A DNA stretch of 64,000 nt from Hyperoodon ampullatus (GCA_949752795.1 OX457075.1:124001-188000); one strand, 5' to 3'. Counted from the first letter of the stretch, positions 11,357 through 26,592 are shown. Notes: a model not told the origin generated them from the sequence alone. Program-made: numbers and translations.

Positions 11357-13647
11357 TTTTTTAAATTTTATTTATTTTTTATTAGTTTCTGCTTTATAAC
11401 AAAGTGAATCAGTCATACATATACATCTGTTCCCACATCCCTTCCCTCATGCATCTCCCTCCCTCCCAACCTCCCAATCCCACCCCTCCAGGCGGTCACA
11501 AAGCACCGAGCTGATCTCCCTGTGCTCTGTGGCTGCTTCCCACTATCTATCTAACTTACGTTTGGGAGTGTATATATGTCCATGCCTCTCTTTCGCTTTG
11601 TCTCAGCTTACCCTTCCGCCTCCCCATATCCTCAAGCCCATTCTCAAGTAGGTCTGTGTCTTTATTCCCGTTTTACCCCTAGGTTCTTCATGACATTTTT
11701 TTTTAAATTCCATATATATGTGTTAGCATACGGTATTTGTCTTTCTCTTTCTGACTTACTTCACTCTGTATGACAGACTCTAGGTCTATCCACCTCATTA
11801 CAAATAGCTCAGTTTCGTTTCTTTTTATGGCTGAGTAATATTCCATTGTATATATGTGCCACATCTTCTTTATCCATTCATCCGATGATGGACACTTAGG
11901 CTGTTTCCAGCCCCAGGCTATTGTGAACAGAGCTGAAATGAACATTTTGGTACATGTCTCTTTTTGAATTATGGTTTTCTCAGGGTATATGCCTAGTAGT
12001 GGGATTGCTGGATCATATGGTAGTTCTATTTTTAGTTTTTTAAGGAACCTCCATACTGTTCTCCATAGTGGCTGTACCAATTCACATTCCCACCAGCAGT
12101 GCAAGAGTGTTCCCTTTTCTCCACACCCTCTCCAGCATTTCTTGTTTCTAGATTTCTTGATGATGGCCATTCTGACTGGTGTGAGATGATATCTCATTGT
12201 AGTTTTGATTTGCATTTCTCTAATGATTAATGATGTTGAGCATTCTTTCATGTGTTTGTTGGCAGTCTGTATATCTTCTTTGGAGAAATGCCTATTTAAG
12301 TCTTCTGCCCATTTTTGGATTGGGTTATTTTTTTGCTATTCAGCTGCATGAGCTGTTTATAAATTTTGGAGATTAATCCTTTGTCAGTTGCTTCATTTGC
12401 AAATTTTTCTCCCATTCTGAGGGTTGTCTTTTGGTCTTCTTTATGGTTTCCTTTGCTGTGCAAAAGCTTTGAAGTTTCATTAGGTCCCATTTGTTTATCT
12501 TTGTTTTTAGTTCCATTTCTCTAGGAGGTGGGTCCAAAAGGATCTTGCTGTGATTTATGTCATAGAGTGTTCTGCCTATGTTTTCCTCTAAGAGTTTGAT
12601 AGTTTCTGGCCTTACATTTATGTCTTTAATCCATTTTGAGCTTATTTTTGTGTATGGTGTTAGGGAATGATCTAATCTCATACTTTTACATGTCCCTGTC
12701 CAGTTTTCCCAGCACCACTTATTGAAGAGACTGTCCTTTCTCCACTGTACATTCCTGCCTCCTTTATCAAAGATAAGTACACCATATGTGCGTGGGTTTA
12801 TCTCTGGGCTTTCTATCCTGTTCCATTGATCTATCTTTCTGTTTTTGTGCCAGTACCACACTGTCTTGATTACTGTAGCTTTGTAGTATACTCTGAAGTC
12901 AGGGAGCCTGATTCCTCCAGCTCCATTTTTCGTTCTCAAGATTGCTTTGGCTATTCGGGGTCTTTTGTTTCTCCAAACAAATTTTGAAATTTTTTGTTCT
13001 AGTTCTGTGAAAAATGCCAGTGGTAGTTTGATAGGGATTGCATTGAATCTGTAGATTGCTTTGGGTAGTAAAGTCATTTTCACATAATAAAGGCCATATA
13101 TGACAAACCCACAGCCAACATTGTCCTCAATGGTGAAAAACTGAAACCATTTCCACTAAGATCAGGAACAATACAAGGCTGCCCACTCTCACCACTCTTA
13201 TTCAACTTAGTTTTGGAAGTTTTAGCCACAGCAATCAGAGAAGAAAAGGAAATAAAAGGAATCCAAATGGGAAAAGAAGAAGTAAAGCTGTTACTGTTTG
13301 CAGATGACATGATACTATACATAGAGAATCCTAAAGATGCTACCAGAAAACTACTAGAGCTAATCAATGAATTTGGTAAAGTAGCAGGATACAAAATTAA
13401 TGCACAGAAATCTCTGGCATTCCTTTACACTAATGATGAAAAATCTGAAAATGAAATCAAGAAAACACTCCCATTTACCATTGCAAAAAAAAGAATAAAA
13501 TATCTAGGAATAAACCTACCTAAGGAGACAAAAGACCTGTATGCAGAAAATTATAAGACACTGATGAATGAAATTAAAGATGATACAAATAGATGGAGAG
13601 ATACACAATGCTCCTGGATTGGAAGAATCAATATTGTGAACATGACT
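11357..13647 (-). mobile_element. Nested 5'-inverted (twin-primed) L1
   Basis: The left part (11357 to about 13085) is minus-strand L1: 3' UTR, then ORF2 C-terminal region including a 182-codon open frame. At about 13085 the strand flips, and 13086-13647 is plus-strand ORF2 with the reverse transcriptase FADD motif at 13297-13308. The two parts meet at neighbouring L1 positions: both contain the 'attgtgaaaatgact'-type text. This is the signature of twin priming. The host L1 text breaks at acatgact (11349-11356) and resumes at acatgact (13640-13647). Confidence 0.85.
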
Positions 13648-16600
13648 CTTTTTGAATTATGGTTTTCTCAGGGTATATGCCCAATAGTGGGATTGCTGGG
13701 TCATATGCTAGTTCTATTTTTAGTTTTTTAAGGAAACTCCATACTGTTCTCTATAGTGGCTGTATCAATTTACATTCCCACCGACAGTGCAAGATGGTTT
13801 CCTTTTCTCCACACCCTCTCCAGCATTTATTGTTTGTAGATTTTTTTTTTTTTTTTGCAGTACGCGGGCCTCTCACTGTTGTGGCCTCTCCCATTGTGGA
13901 GCACAGGCTCTGGATGCGCAGGCTCAGTGGCCATGGCTCACGGGCCCAGCTGCTCCGTGGCATATGAGATCTTCCCGGACCGGGGCATGAACCCATGTCC
14001 CCTGTATCGGCAGGTGGACTCTCAATCACTGCGCCACCAGGGAAGCCCAATTGTTTGTAGATTTTTTGATGATGGCCATTCAGACTGTTGTGAGGTGATA
14101 CCTCATTGTAGTTTTGATTTGCATTTCTCTAATGATTAGTGATGTTGAGCATCTTTTCATGTGTTTGTTCGCCATCTCTATCTTCTTAGGAAAAATGTCT
14201 CTTTAGGTCTTCTGCCATTTTTGGATTGGGTTTTCTGTTTTTTTGATATTGAGCTGCATGAGCTGCTTGTATATTTTGGAGATTAATCCTTTGTCAGTTG
14301 CTTCATTTGCAAATATTTTCTCCCATTCTGAGGGTGGTCTTTTCATCTTGTTTGTGGTTTCCTTTGTTGTGCAAAAGATTTTAAGTTTCATTAGGTCCCA
14401 TTTGTTTTTGTTTCTATTTCCATTTCTCTAGGAGGTGGGTCAAAAAGGATCTTGCTGTGATTTATGTCATAGAGTGTCCTCTAAGAGTTTGATAGTGTCT
14501 GGCCTTACATTTAGGTCTTTAATGCATTTTGAGTTTATTTTTGTGTATGGTGTTAGGGAGTGTTCTAATTTCATTCTTTTACATGTAGCTCTCCAGTTTT
14601 CCCAGCACCACTTATTGAAGAGGCTGTCTTTTATCCATTGTATATTCCTGCCTCCTTTATCAAAGATAAGGTGACCATATGTGAGTGGATTTATCTCTGG
14701 GCTTCCTATCCTGTTCCATTGAGCTATATTTCTGTTTTTCTGCCAGTACCATACTGTCTTGGTAACTGTAGCTTTGTAGTATAGTCTGAAGTCTGGGAGC
14801 CTGAGTCCTCCAGCTTTGTCTTTCTTTCTCAAGATTGCTTTGGCTATTCGGGGTCTTTTGTGTTTCCATACAAATTGTGAAATTTGTAAGTTGCTTTGGG
14901 TAGTATAGTCATATTCACAAATGTTGATTCTTCCAATCCAAGAACATGGTATACCTCTCCATCTGTTTGTATCATCTTTAACTTCTTTCATCAGTGTCTT
15001 ATAGTTTTCTGCATACAGGTCTTTTGTCTCCTTAGGTAGATTTCTTCCTAGGTATTTTATTCTTTTTGTTGCAATGGTAAATGGGAGTGTTTCCTTAATT
15101 TCACTTTCAGATTTTTCATCATTAGTGTATAGGAATGCAAGAGATTTCTGTGCATTAATTTTGTATCCTGCTACACTACCAAATTCATTGATTAGCTCTA
15201 GTAGTTTTCTGGTAGCATCTTTAGGATTCTGTATGTATAGTATCATGTCATCTCCAAACAGTGAAAGTTTTACATGTTTTTTTTCTGATTTGCATTCCCT
15301 TTATTTCTTTTTCTTCTCTGATAGCTGTGGCTAAAACTTCCAAAACTATGCTGAATAATAGTGGTAAGAGTGGGCAACCTTGTCTTCTTCCTGATCTTAG
15401 AGGAAATGGTTTCAGTTTTTCCCCATTGAGGATGATATGCCTACTTCCTGGAGGCTTCTTATCATAAATGGGTTTTGAATTTTGTCAAAAGCTTTCTTTC
15501 TATCTATTGAGATGGTCATATGGTTTTTCTCCTTCAGTTTGTTAATATGTTGTATCACATTGATTGATTTGTGTATATTGAAGAGTCCTTGCATTCCTGG
15601 GATAAACCCCACTTGATCATGGTGTATGATCCTTTTAATGTGCTGTAGGGATTCTGTTTGCTAGTATTTTGTTGAGGATTTTTGCATCTATGTTCATGAG
15701 CAATATTGGCCTGTAGTTTTCTTTCTTTGTGACATCTTTGTCTGGTTTTGATATCAGGGTGATGGTGGCCTCATAGAATGAGTTTGGGCGTGTTCCTCCC
15801 TCTGCTATATTTTGGAAGAGTTTCAGAAGGATAGGTGTTAGCTCTTCTCTAAATGTTTGATAGAATTCATCTGTGGATCCATCTGGTCCTGGGCTTTTGT
15901 TTGTTGGAAGATTTTTAATCACAGTTTCAATTTCAGTGCTTGTGATTGGACTGTTCATATTTTGTCTTCCTTCCTGGTTCAGTCTCGGAAGGTTGTGCAT
16001 TTCTAAGAATTTGTCCATTTCTTCCAGGTTGTCCATTTTATTGGCACAGAGTTGCTTGTAGTAATCTCTCATGATCCTTTGTATTTCTGCAGTGTCAGTT
16101 GTTACTTCTCCTTTTTCATTTCTAATTCTATTGATTTGAGTCTTGAGTCTTCTTCCTTTTTTTCTTGATGAGTCTGGCTAATGGTTCATCAATTTTTTTT
16201 ATCTTCTCAAAGAACCAGCTTTTAGTTATATTGATCTTTGCTATTGTTTCCTTCATTTCTTTTTGATTTTTATTTCCGATCTTTATGATTTCTTTCCTTC
16301 TGCTAACTTTGTGGTTATTTTGTTCTTCCTTCTCTAATTGCTTTAGGTGTAAGGTTAAGTCGTTTATTTGAGATGTTTCTTGTTTCTTGAGGTAGGATTT
16401 TTTTGCTATAAACTTCCCTCTTAGCACTGCTTCTGCTGCATCCCATAGGTTTTGTGTCATCGTTTTCATTGTCATTTGTTTCTAGGTATTTTTTTGATTT
16501 ACTCTTTGATTTCTTCAGTGATCTCTTGGTTATTTAGCTGTGTATTGTTTAGCCTCCATGTATTTGTATTTCCTACAGATTTTTTCCTGTAGTTAATTGA

Positions 16601-17250
16601 TATCCAGTCTCATAGCATTGTGGTCAGAAAAGATACTTGATACGATTTCAATTTTCTTAAATTTACTGAGGATTGATTTGTCACACAAGATATGATCTAT
16701 TCTGAGTGTTCCATGAGAACTTGAGAAGAAAGTATATTGTTGTTTTTGGATGGAATGTCTTATAAATATCAATTAAGTCCATCTTGTTTAATGTATCGTT
16801 TCAAGCTTGTGTTTCCTTATTTCTTTCCAGTTTGGATGATCTGTTCATTGGTGAAAGTGGGGTGTGAAAGTCCCCTGCTGTGATTGTGTTGTTGTTGATT
16901 TCCCCTTTTATGGCTGTTAGCATTTGCCTTATGTTTTGAGGTGCTCCTATATTGGGTGCATAGTTACAATTGTTATATCTTCTTCTTGGATCGATCCCTT
17001 GAGCATTATGTAGTGTCCTTGTCTCTTGTAATAGTCTTTATTTTAAAGTCTATCTTGTCTGATATGAGAATTGGTACTCCAGCTTTCCTTTGCTTTTCAT
17101 TTGCATGCAATATCTTTTTCTATTCCCTCACTTTCTGTCTGTATGTGTCCCTAGGTCTGAAGTGGGTCTCTCGTAGACAGCATATATATGGGTCTTGTTT
17201 TTGTATCCATTCAGCCAGTCTGTGTCTTTTGGTTGGAGTATTTAATCCAT
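13648..17250 (-). pseudogene. ORF2 relic of the full-length L1
   Basis: The longest open piece (14467-15246) keeps the [20 protein letters not shown] block and the stretch just after the FADD motif; codons 3' of that lie leftwards. It has lost about 75 bp after GRINI. The 15635-16072 piece carries NKSPGPDG of the RT domain. The 16128-16475 piece carries RGKFIAKKSYLKKQE upstream of RT, and 16480-17250 is the eroded endonuclease region. Numerous frameshifts and a SINE make it non-functional. Confidence 0.8.
13846..14049 (-). mobile_element. CHR-type SINE inside the L1 ORF2
   Basis: A T run (tail) at 13841-13856 is followed by GCAGTACGCGGGCCTCTCAC and the head ends at cgccaccagggaagccc. attgtttgtagattttt is duplicated at 13829-13845 and 14050-14066. 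This is the youngest layer of this nest on the host L1 side. Confidence 0.9.
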
Positions 17251-17299
17251 TTACATTTAAGGTAATTATTGATATGTATGCTACTATTACCATTTTCTT

Positions 17300-18195
17300 A
17301 ATTGTTTTGGGTTTGTTATTGTAGGTCTTTTCCTTCTCTTGTGTTTCCTGCCTAGAGAAGTTCCTTTAGCATTTGTTCTAAAGCTGGTTTGGTGGTGCTG
17401 AATTCTCTTAGCTTTTGCTTATCTGTAAAGGTTTTAATTTCTTTGTTGAATCTGAATGACATCCTTGCTGGGTAGAGTAATATTGGTTGTAGGTTTTTCC
17501 CTTTCACCACTTGAATTATGTTCTGCCACTCTCTTTTGGGTTGCAGAGTTTTTGCTGAAAAATCAGCTGTTAACCTTATGGGGATTCCCTTGTATGTTAT
17601 TTGTTGCTTTTCCTTTGCTGCTTTTAATATTTTTTTCCTTGTATTTAATTTTTGATAGTTTGATTAATGTGTCTCAGCATGTTTCTCTTTGGGTTTATCC
17701 TGTGTGGTACTCTCTGTGCTTCCTGGACTTGATTGACTATTTCATTTCCCATGTTAGGGAAGTTTTCAACTATAATCTCTTCAAATATTTTCTCAGTCCC
17801 TTTTTCTCTTCTTCTTCTGGGACCCGTATATTTCGAATGTTGGTGTGTTTAATGTTGTCTCAGAGGTCTCTGAGACTGCCCTCAATACTTTTCATTCTTT
17901 TATTCTGCTCCCTGGCAGTTATTTCCACCATCTTATCTTCCAGCTCACTTATCCATTCTTTTGCCTCAGTTATTCTGCTACTGATTTCTTCTAGAGTATT
18001 TCTAATTTCAGTAACTGTTTGTTTGTTTGCTCTTTAATTCTTCTAGGTCCTTGTTAAATGTTTCTTGTAACTTGTCCATTCTTTTTCCGAGATTTTGGAT
18101 CACCTTTACTATCATTACTCTGAATTCTTTTTCAGGTAGCTTGACTATTTCATCTTCACTTATTTGTCTTTTAGGTTTTCACATTGTTCCTTCAT
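17300..18195 (-). pseudogene. ORF1 relic of the full-length L1
   Basis: Minus-strand text of the ORF1 class is present: the plus strand reads 'gaattctttttcaggtagc', 'gaatgttggtgtgttt', 'ttcccatgttagggaagtt', which are reverse complements of ORF1 coiled-coil, RRM-type and C-terminal text. Several stops interrupt it. No protein is expected. Confidence 0.6.
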
Positions 18196-18229
18196 CTGTA
18201 ACATTTTTTTTGTCATTTCATTTTTTTTT

Positions 18230-19737
18230 GATGGGTGGTGCTGTATTCCTATCTATCTTACTGGTTGTCTGGCCTGAGACGTCCAGCACTGGAGTTTTCA
18301 GGCAGCTGGATAGAGCCGGGTCTTGGTGCTGAGATGAGGACCTCCAGGATGCCTCACTCCCATTAATATACCCTGGGGTTTGAGGTTCTCTGTTAGTGCA
18401 GCAGACTTGGAGCTCCCACCACAGGAGCTCGGGCCTGACCTCTGTCCTGGGAACCAAGATCTTGCTAGTTTTGTGGCATTGTAAAAAAGAAAAAGAAAAA
18501 GGAAAAAAAGGACCAGAGCAGCACAATATCAAAGAATAAAAAAATAAAATAAAGTTAGAAAGATAAAAAATATATTAGGAAATATAAAACTATAATTGAA
18601 ACAAATGCAACAAGGTAAAAGAAAACCACAACAGAAAAAAAAAGGGGGAGGTACAAGCCAAAAGGAGAGAACAATAACAAAGTATAAGGAATAAAATAAA
18701 ATTAGAAAAATAAAAGATTAGGAAATATAAAAATATAAGAAAATCAACAATGAGTCAACAAGGTAAAACAGAACCCCAATCTAAGAGAGGGGAAAAAAAA
18801 GCCTTAGCTATGGGGGGTTGGAGTTTAGGCAGGGGTGGGGTTTAAGGTGGGGCAGGACCTAGGCTCAGAACCCCCATAGCAGGAAAAGGCCCTGGGGGTG
18901 GGGCCCAGGTGGGCTGATGTTCAAGTGTGGGGCAGGGCCTCTGCTTAGGACCTGGGTGGAAGGAAGGGAGGGCCTCTGCAGTGTGGAGTTCTGGAGTTTG
19001 GAGGTAAGGCCCTGAGTGAGGGTGTGTGGGTGGGGTTTAGGCCCAGTGCCTTGGAGGGGATCTCTGAGTGTAGAGGTGGGGCCCTGGGTGGGGGGCGTAG
19101 GGGCAGGGCTTGGGCTCTGCATAGTAGGAGGGAGGCTTCGAGGATTAGGCCCAGGAACCCAACAGGGAAAGCGCTGGCCCTGTTTCCTTCCATTCCTCTG
19201 TGCCCTCCCCCACTGTCTCCTCCAGGGTCTCCCCCGTCTCTGCAGGACCCCTAACCGTGGGTGCATCCCGCTGGGTGTAGGAACTCCTCCCCTGCCCCAG
19301 CCACACCTCAGGCGTGCCAGTCCCACAGGTCCAGCCTTTACTTTTGCTCCCCCTTCCCTCTCACTCCCTCAGGACCCGCACAGCTGGAGGGCGCCTCAGT
19401 GAGCAGAGGGTCAGGCCCAGGATCTCAGCAGGCTGCCAGGGGCCAAACTGGGCAGGAGAAACCTGGCCCTGGTCCCTTTTGATCCTCTGCCCTCCCAGTG
19501 GTACCAAAACTTCCCCCTTCAGGCATGCAATCCCTTCCCCTCCCCTAGCTGCCCGTCAGGTGCCAGTCCAGTCCCACCTCAGCTTCTCCTCCCACATCAC
19601 TCCCCCCCATGCCCCAGGTCCTACCTGGTCTCTGGGGGTTCCTCCCGTCCCCTTAGGTGTCCATGGTCCCCCAGGTGCCCTCGTTGTGAGACGCAAATTC
19701 CGCGTCCTCCTAGTGCACCGTCTTCACGCCGCCCCCC
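18230..19737 (-). mobile_element. 5' UTR of the full-length L1, GC-rich
   Basis: An A-rich block with repeated 'aataaaataaaattagaaa' (about 18530-18800) separates ORF1 from a strongly G- or C-biased block (18800-19737). The minus-strand terminus is GGGGGGGCGGCGTGAAGACG. Open frames here on both strands are by-products of low stop-codon density. Promoter activity is expected of intact L1 5' UTRs but cannot be judged here. Confidence 0.65.
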
Positions 19738-19856
19738 CCATATTCCTTTCAATATACCATTCTGACAGTCATATTATCATGTAACTTAATGGCTACAAAA
19801 GGGATAAACTGGCAGCAATGTCACTGTGATACCTTTAGCTTAAGAATCTCTTCTTT

Positions 19857-19945
19857 TTGAATTTTATTTATTTATTATACAGCAGGTTCTTATTGGTTAT
19901 CTATTTTATACATAGTAGTGTATATATGTCAATCCCAATTCCAGG
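19857..19945 (-). mobile_element. Short L1 3' UTR fragment
   Basis: 'gttatctattttatacatag' continuing to 'tgtatatatgtcaatccc', after a TTTATTTATT tract, is the reverse of an L1 3' UTR end. Only about 85 bp are present. Confidence 0.5.
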
Positions 19946-20151
19946 GATTTCTGGAATTTCAGGGGCTTGGACTACCAAGTTAATATTAGTCAATGTCAAT
20001 CAATATTTTAACATTCTATGATGTCTCATCAAGACACAATCTTAATCTAAAACTATTCTTTATAACGGAGGCTGTACTAAGGTATTGGTTCTTGCCTTTT
20101 GCACTCCTGACAACTGTGTTACTGAAGGATATTACACGGACTTGTGTTTCA

Positions 20152-20319
<168 letters not shown>

Positions 20320-20958
20320 TTACAAACTCCCAATGTACTATATATGGAAGAAAAAGCTTCAATATTGTAATAAATGAGCAACCAAATTATGAAAGTATGA
20401 TGGGGTACTTTCTAACTCCAGGTGCTACCAGACTATAGGATAAAAGCTATTATTTTCAGTTTAACCTACAGTATACATTTGTGTATATGATTATAGATTT
20501 TGATTTACAGATTCTCCTGAGAAAAGATGATTAACATCTCTTTCCAGAACTGGGGAATACTTTTCATAGCAGACAATCTCTGTTGGAAGGCAAGAGCTTG
20601 ATGGTCTCTTGAAGTCCCTTTTCCGTAATAAAATGTGCTTTTCATGAGGTTGGGAGTAGATAAAAGTCCTGTAATGGCAACAGATGTATCTGAGCTATGG
20701 GCAAGAACCAAGGGGTGTAAAGTTCCTGAAAGACTATGAAGTTCACAAGTCTTACTTAGTAACTAGTACTTTGCATATGTGAGCTTTAGCTGTTCTTTAA
20801 AAATGAGTATCATTTTTATTAAGTTGAACATGAAGACGAGGTGCCATAGTCAAAGCTCCAGGCTTCATTCCTAGATATGATTCTAAGGACTTAGCTAAGA
20901 TGAACGACTTGTAAGTTTGTCTTCTTCTATAGAGCCTAGCAAAAGCCAGGTGCCCTCA

Positions 20959-21267
<309 letters not shown>

Positions 21268-21275
21268 TCATCTAC

Positions 21276-21344
21276 CCGTTCATAGCTGTTTTTCTGATAC
21301 TGATCCTGAATTAGCTCCATTTGCCTCAATTCTGTTTCTATTTG
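21276..21344 (-). CDS. CCDC150: CCDC150 coding exon (23 codons)
   Basis: Acceptor ttactttcag, donor CGG/gtagat. It reads QIETELRQMELIQDQYQKNS then YER, matching the human [20 protein letters not shown] block. Phase 0 at both ends and same length. The exon-side CGG before the donor departs from the usual AG. Confidence 0.9.
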
Positions 21345-21779
21345 CTGAAAGTAAATGTGGAAATAACATAGAAAGATGATCAGTGGAAAAACTGGCTTGC
21401 TCTTTTTGCCTATAGGCTGACAGAAAGAACCCCACATGAGATCCACAGTTACCAGTTCCTGCTGGGCTCTCCTTCCCATCCAGCCCCCTGACCCAGAAAG
21501 AGCAAAGTCTTGTACAATCACTGTGGAAGAGACAGCTGGGGAGCCAGAATGTGACACTGGCAGCTAATGAGAAACCAAACACGGATGCAGCAGTATCTCC
21601 GCGGGAAAGAGAGTCTCCCCCCACCTCCCCCCAGGCAATCTGCCCACTTCCCAGGTGTAGCTGTAATTCCCAGAGAACACATGGTGGTGGTGGGGCTCTG
21701 AAACCATCTTCCCCAGACACCACTGCCTGCCTGGATCCTCATCAGATACTAAGGAGGAGAGGAGAGTTAGGCTTTCTCA

Positions 21780-22001
<222 letters not shown>

Positions 22002-22104
22002 TTAGAACATTTTAACCTTCCATTCAGTAAGAGAAGCTTATGTTTAGCTGTGTCCCTATATTTTGTTCTCTTTGGACCTTTCTTTTAAAAAGGAGGTTAA
22101 GTGA

Positions 22105-22257
22105 TGGGACTTCCCTGGTGGTCCAGTGGCTAAGACTCTGTGCCCCCAATGCATGGGGGCCAGGTTTGATCCCTGGTCAGGGAACTAGATCCTGTGTGCC
22201 ACAACTAAAGATCCTGTGTGCTGCAACTAAGACCTGGCACAGCCAAATAAATAGATA
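22105..22257 (+). mobile_element. Short Bov-tA-like SINE
   Basis: It starts GGGACTTCCCTGGTGGTCCA and ends in an aaataaatag-type tail. About 22 bp of target sequence, beginning ttttaaaaaggagg, is duplicated at 22083-22104 and 22258-22279 with one mismatch. It lies about 125 bp upstream of a CCDC150 acceptor and antisense to the gene. Confidence 0.85.
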
Positions 22258-22396
22258 TTTTAAAAAGGAGGGTAAGTGAGGCAATAATAATAAGTAGATT
22301 TGTGGAGAAACACTCTCAGTGATTTTCATAATTTTTAACACTAAAGAACACAATTTTTCTTAGAACAGATAATGTAAATGTATGTTCGTCATTTGC

Positions 22397-22625
22397 TTTC
22401 TAAGAGCATGGCTTTGGAATCAGACAGAAGTTAAAATCTCAGCTTCACCACACACTAGTCAAGTGATTTCAGATAATTAACTTCCCTAAGCTTCAGGTTC
22501 ATCACTGGAAAAGTATGAGAATAGCCTACTTCATAGGATTCATGTAACAGTTAAACAAGAGGAGGCAGAGAAGGAATATAGAGCCTGGCACACACTAATT
22601 GCTCAGTGCTCATTGCTGTGCTTTA
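22397..22625 (+). repeat. MIR SINE remnant
   Basis: Reads 'gagcatggctttggaatcag', 'cttcaccacacactagtcaa', 'catcactggaaaagtatgag', 'agcctggcacacactaattg': the ordered landmarks of MIR from 5' to 3'. Confidence 0.8.
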
Positions 22626-22762
22626 AAGGTTTTTTTTTTTTTTTAAGCTTAAGCTCGTCTCTTTCTGTCACTTGTGACCTCATGTATGGAGAAGTGAAAA
22701 TAAATTATATGGAGTTTATGTAAATACACCTGTCAGTTATTGACTATCCTTGCATGTATTTT

Positions 22763-22955
22763 TATAATATTGCTTTTTTCCTATTGAGGTATAGTTGATT
22801 AATGATATTATATTAGTTTTAGGTGTATGACATAGTGATTAAAAATTTTTATAGATTATACTCCAGTTATTATAAAATACTGGCTATATTCCCTGTGCTG
22901 TACAATATATCCTTGTAGCTTATTTACATAGTAGTTTATACTTCTTATGAATATT
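22763..22955 (-). mobile_element. L1 3' end fragment, minus strand
   Basis: 'tattgaggtatagttgatta', 'ctggctatattccctgtgct' and 'gtacaatatatccttgtagc' are the reverse of the artiodactyl L1 3' UTR. A similar fragment is at 36230-36430. Confidence 0.7.
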
Positions 22956-23029
22956 GCTTTTGGTTTAGAAATTTTAATAAACTTGTCTAGTGGAAAAATA
23001 ACATAGTGATTACTATTCAAAACAAGACA

Positions 23030-23402
23030 ACAGGCCCACAATGAAGTCACTTATGCTAAACCTTATGTCACCAAACTGAGACTTAATTACAGTTTTGGCT
23101 CTCCCAGAAAAGGACTCTTAAACCAGTCAATCAGGAATGGCCTGATCAGCATTAGGTGAGTAATCTGCCTGACAGACCCCTGCCATCCCTTAAAGGAAGT
23201 ACCTCTGCTCCTAGTAACTAATCTACTTTTTTGCCTAGTATAACTTCCTTGTTCCTGCTCCCCTGTGCCTATAGAAGTCTTTCATTTTATACAACTCCTC
23301 AGAGCGCCTTTCTATTGCAATCGATTGCATACTGCCTGATTCAAATTGATTTTTGTTCAAATAAACTCTTAATTTTATTATTCCTCAATTTATCTTTTAA
23401 CA
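23030..23402 (+). mobile_element. Solitary LTR-like element of an old endogenous retroelement
   Basis: Text runs from about 'ggcccacaatgaagtcac' through a TATA-like 'gcctatagaag' (about 23268) and AATAAA at 23360-23365 to 'tcttttaaca'. This is the layout of an LTR with promoter, poly(A) signal and terminal CA. No second LTR and no coding region are seen. Family not named; left edge approximate. Confidence 0.5.
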
Positions 23403-23744
23403 TTACTTAAATCATTTTACAGAGTTCCCCCTCTTCCTCATATGCCCTTAAATGAGTTTCACTTGATTTTTAGGAAGAAGAGACGGCAGCTGAGAAGGGA
23501 GACATTAGGAGGGTGGTATTCTCTGTGGCTGGTAAGTATTTAACATGTCAAAGAAAAAAGTCAAAATTATTTGTTACCTTTTCTCTTTATACTAGCTCAT
23601 TCCCTCACATCCTAACCTCACAGTACAGTGTTAGTCTTTTATTATCACCCAACTATATTTCTGTTAGATATTCCACCATTACCTCAATTAGAGCTTTGTC
23701 AAAACTGGGTAAGCCCTAAAAACTAACCCTCAAACCCACCTTGG

Positions 23745-25432
<1,688 letters not shown>

Positions 25433-26322
25433 TCACCTTTAGAAAACATCTTAGTAGGCTTCATTTACCAATGAGAAGCAGATCAGTCACCAGGTAAAAA
25501 TCACTGATCTGGAACTCATTAACAGAAGAAGAAATAAGCATTTACCTACAGCATTAAAAAACAAAAAGTTATTCAATATAAAGAGATCCACCCAAAAGAG
25601 TGAAACACATACTCTTGTTTTAACCAATACTGAGTAGTCTTGAGCCAGCAACATTTCACCAGAATATAAAATTTGTACAGATTACAAATATGAAAAATAC
25701 CTTCTTTGCTTTAGCTTATACTTGTCTGCTATATCAGTATGTTCACTACGTGAAAGGAATAAAGATCCACGTGCACAATGAATTTCCCTTGGGTATAAAT
25801 TTTCATGGGATGTTATTAATATCTAAATCCTATTTGCCTAGATAAAGTTTAACAAAAAACTTTAGTGCATTGACCTGAACTTGATGGGTTTGACCTAACT
25901 AATCTCAGGAAAAAAGTTGAAAACAATGAATGGTTTAGCAGCTGCTTAAATGGAATTATCCCACTCCTGGAGGGATTATTCCCATCCATGCTTCTGTTTC
26001 TCCTTTTCCAAATCATTCTTTTAAAGGACACATAAGCTTCTGATAGAAAAGGTTTGGCAGAAACATGTAAGTATCCCTTCCAACTTGGTTTAAACCTTCA
26101 TGTATGGAAGAAGACCGACACTAGATGAGGGAAGAGCTGAGAAGGAGCGTACCTCAGCCAGCTAATATCTGCTCTGAGCAACTATGCCTGCTTCCTTCAC
26201 ATGGCTCTGCTGGGAGTACTAGCTCAAAGTAGGGAAAAAGGGTTTAACTGGTTTATGTTAATTAGCCAAACTTTCTCTCCCAGAGGCTCTTCCCTAATTC
26301 CACTGTGACTATACTGCCCTTA

Positions 26323-26592
<270 letters not shown>

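Larger units (their letters stand above)
10715..19737 (-). mobile_element. Full-length old L1 with exact 12-bp target-site duplication
   Basis: Identical ccatattccttt flanks it at 10703-10714 and 19738-19749. Reading leftwards from 19737 it shows a GC-rich 5' UTR of about 1.5 kb (18230-19737), a decayed ORF1 (about 17300-18195), a decayed ORF2 (about 17250 to 11.0 kb) and a 3' UTR ending in a (TTAA)n-type tail at 10715-10737. Removing a nested L1 (11357-13647) and a nested SINE leaves about 6.5 kb, the size of a full-length L1. All reading frames are broken, so it is immobile. It lies in a CCDC150 intron in the sense direction of the gene. Confidence 0.85.

Noticed and set aside
13751..14050. 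Recurring SINE-derived open frames (VESPPADAGDTGSCPGPG type), seen in most CHR copies
   Set aside because: They are translations of the SINE body, including its tRNA-like head, and recur wherever the SINE occurs. No start context or conservation as protein.
16941..18332. Plus-strand 127-, 193- and 101-codon hydrophobic frames
   Set aside because: Antisense shadows of L1 ORF2 endonuclease and ORF1 sequence in the minus-strand L1.
18865..19784. Long overlapping open frames on both strands at 18865-19784
   Set aside because: They fall in the GC-rich 5' UTR of the full-length L1, where stop codons are rare on both strands. The proline- and glycine-rich products have no family motifs.
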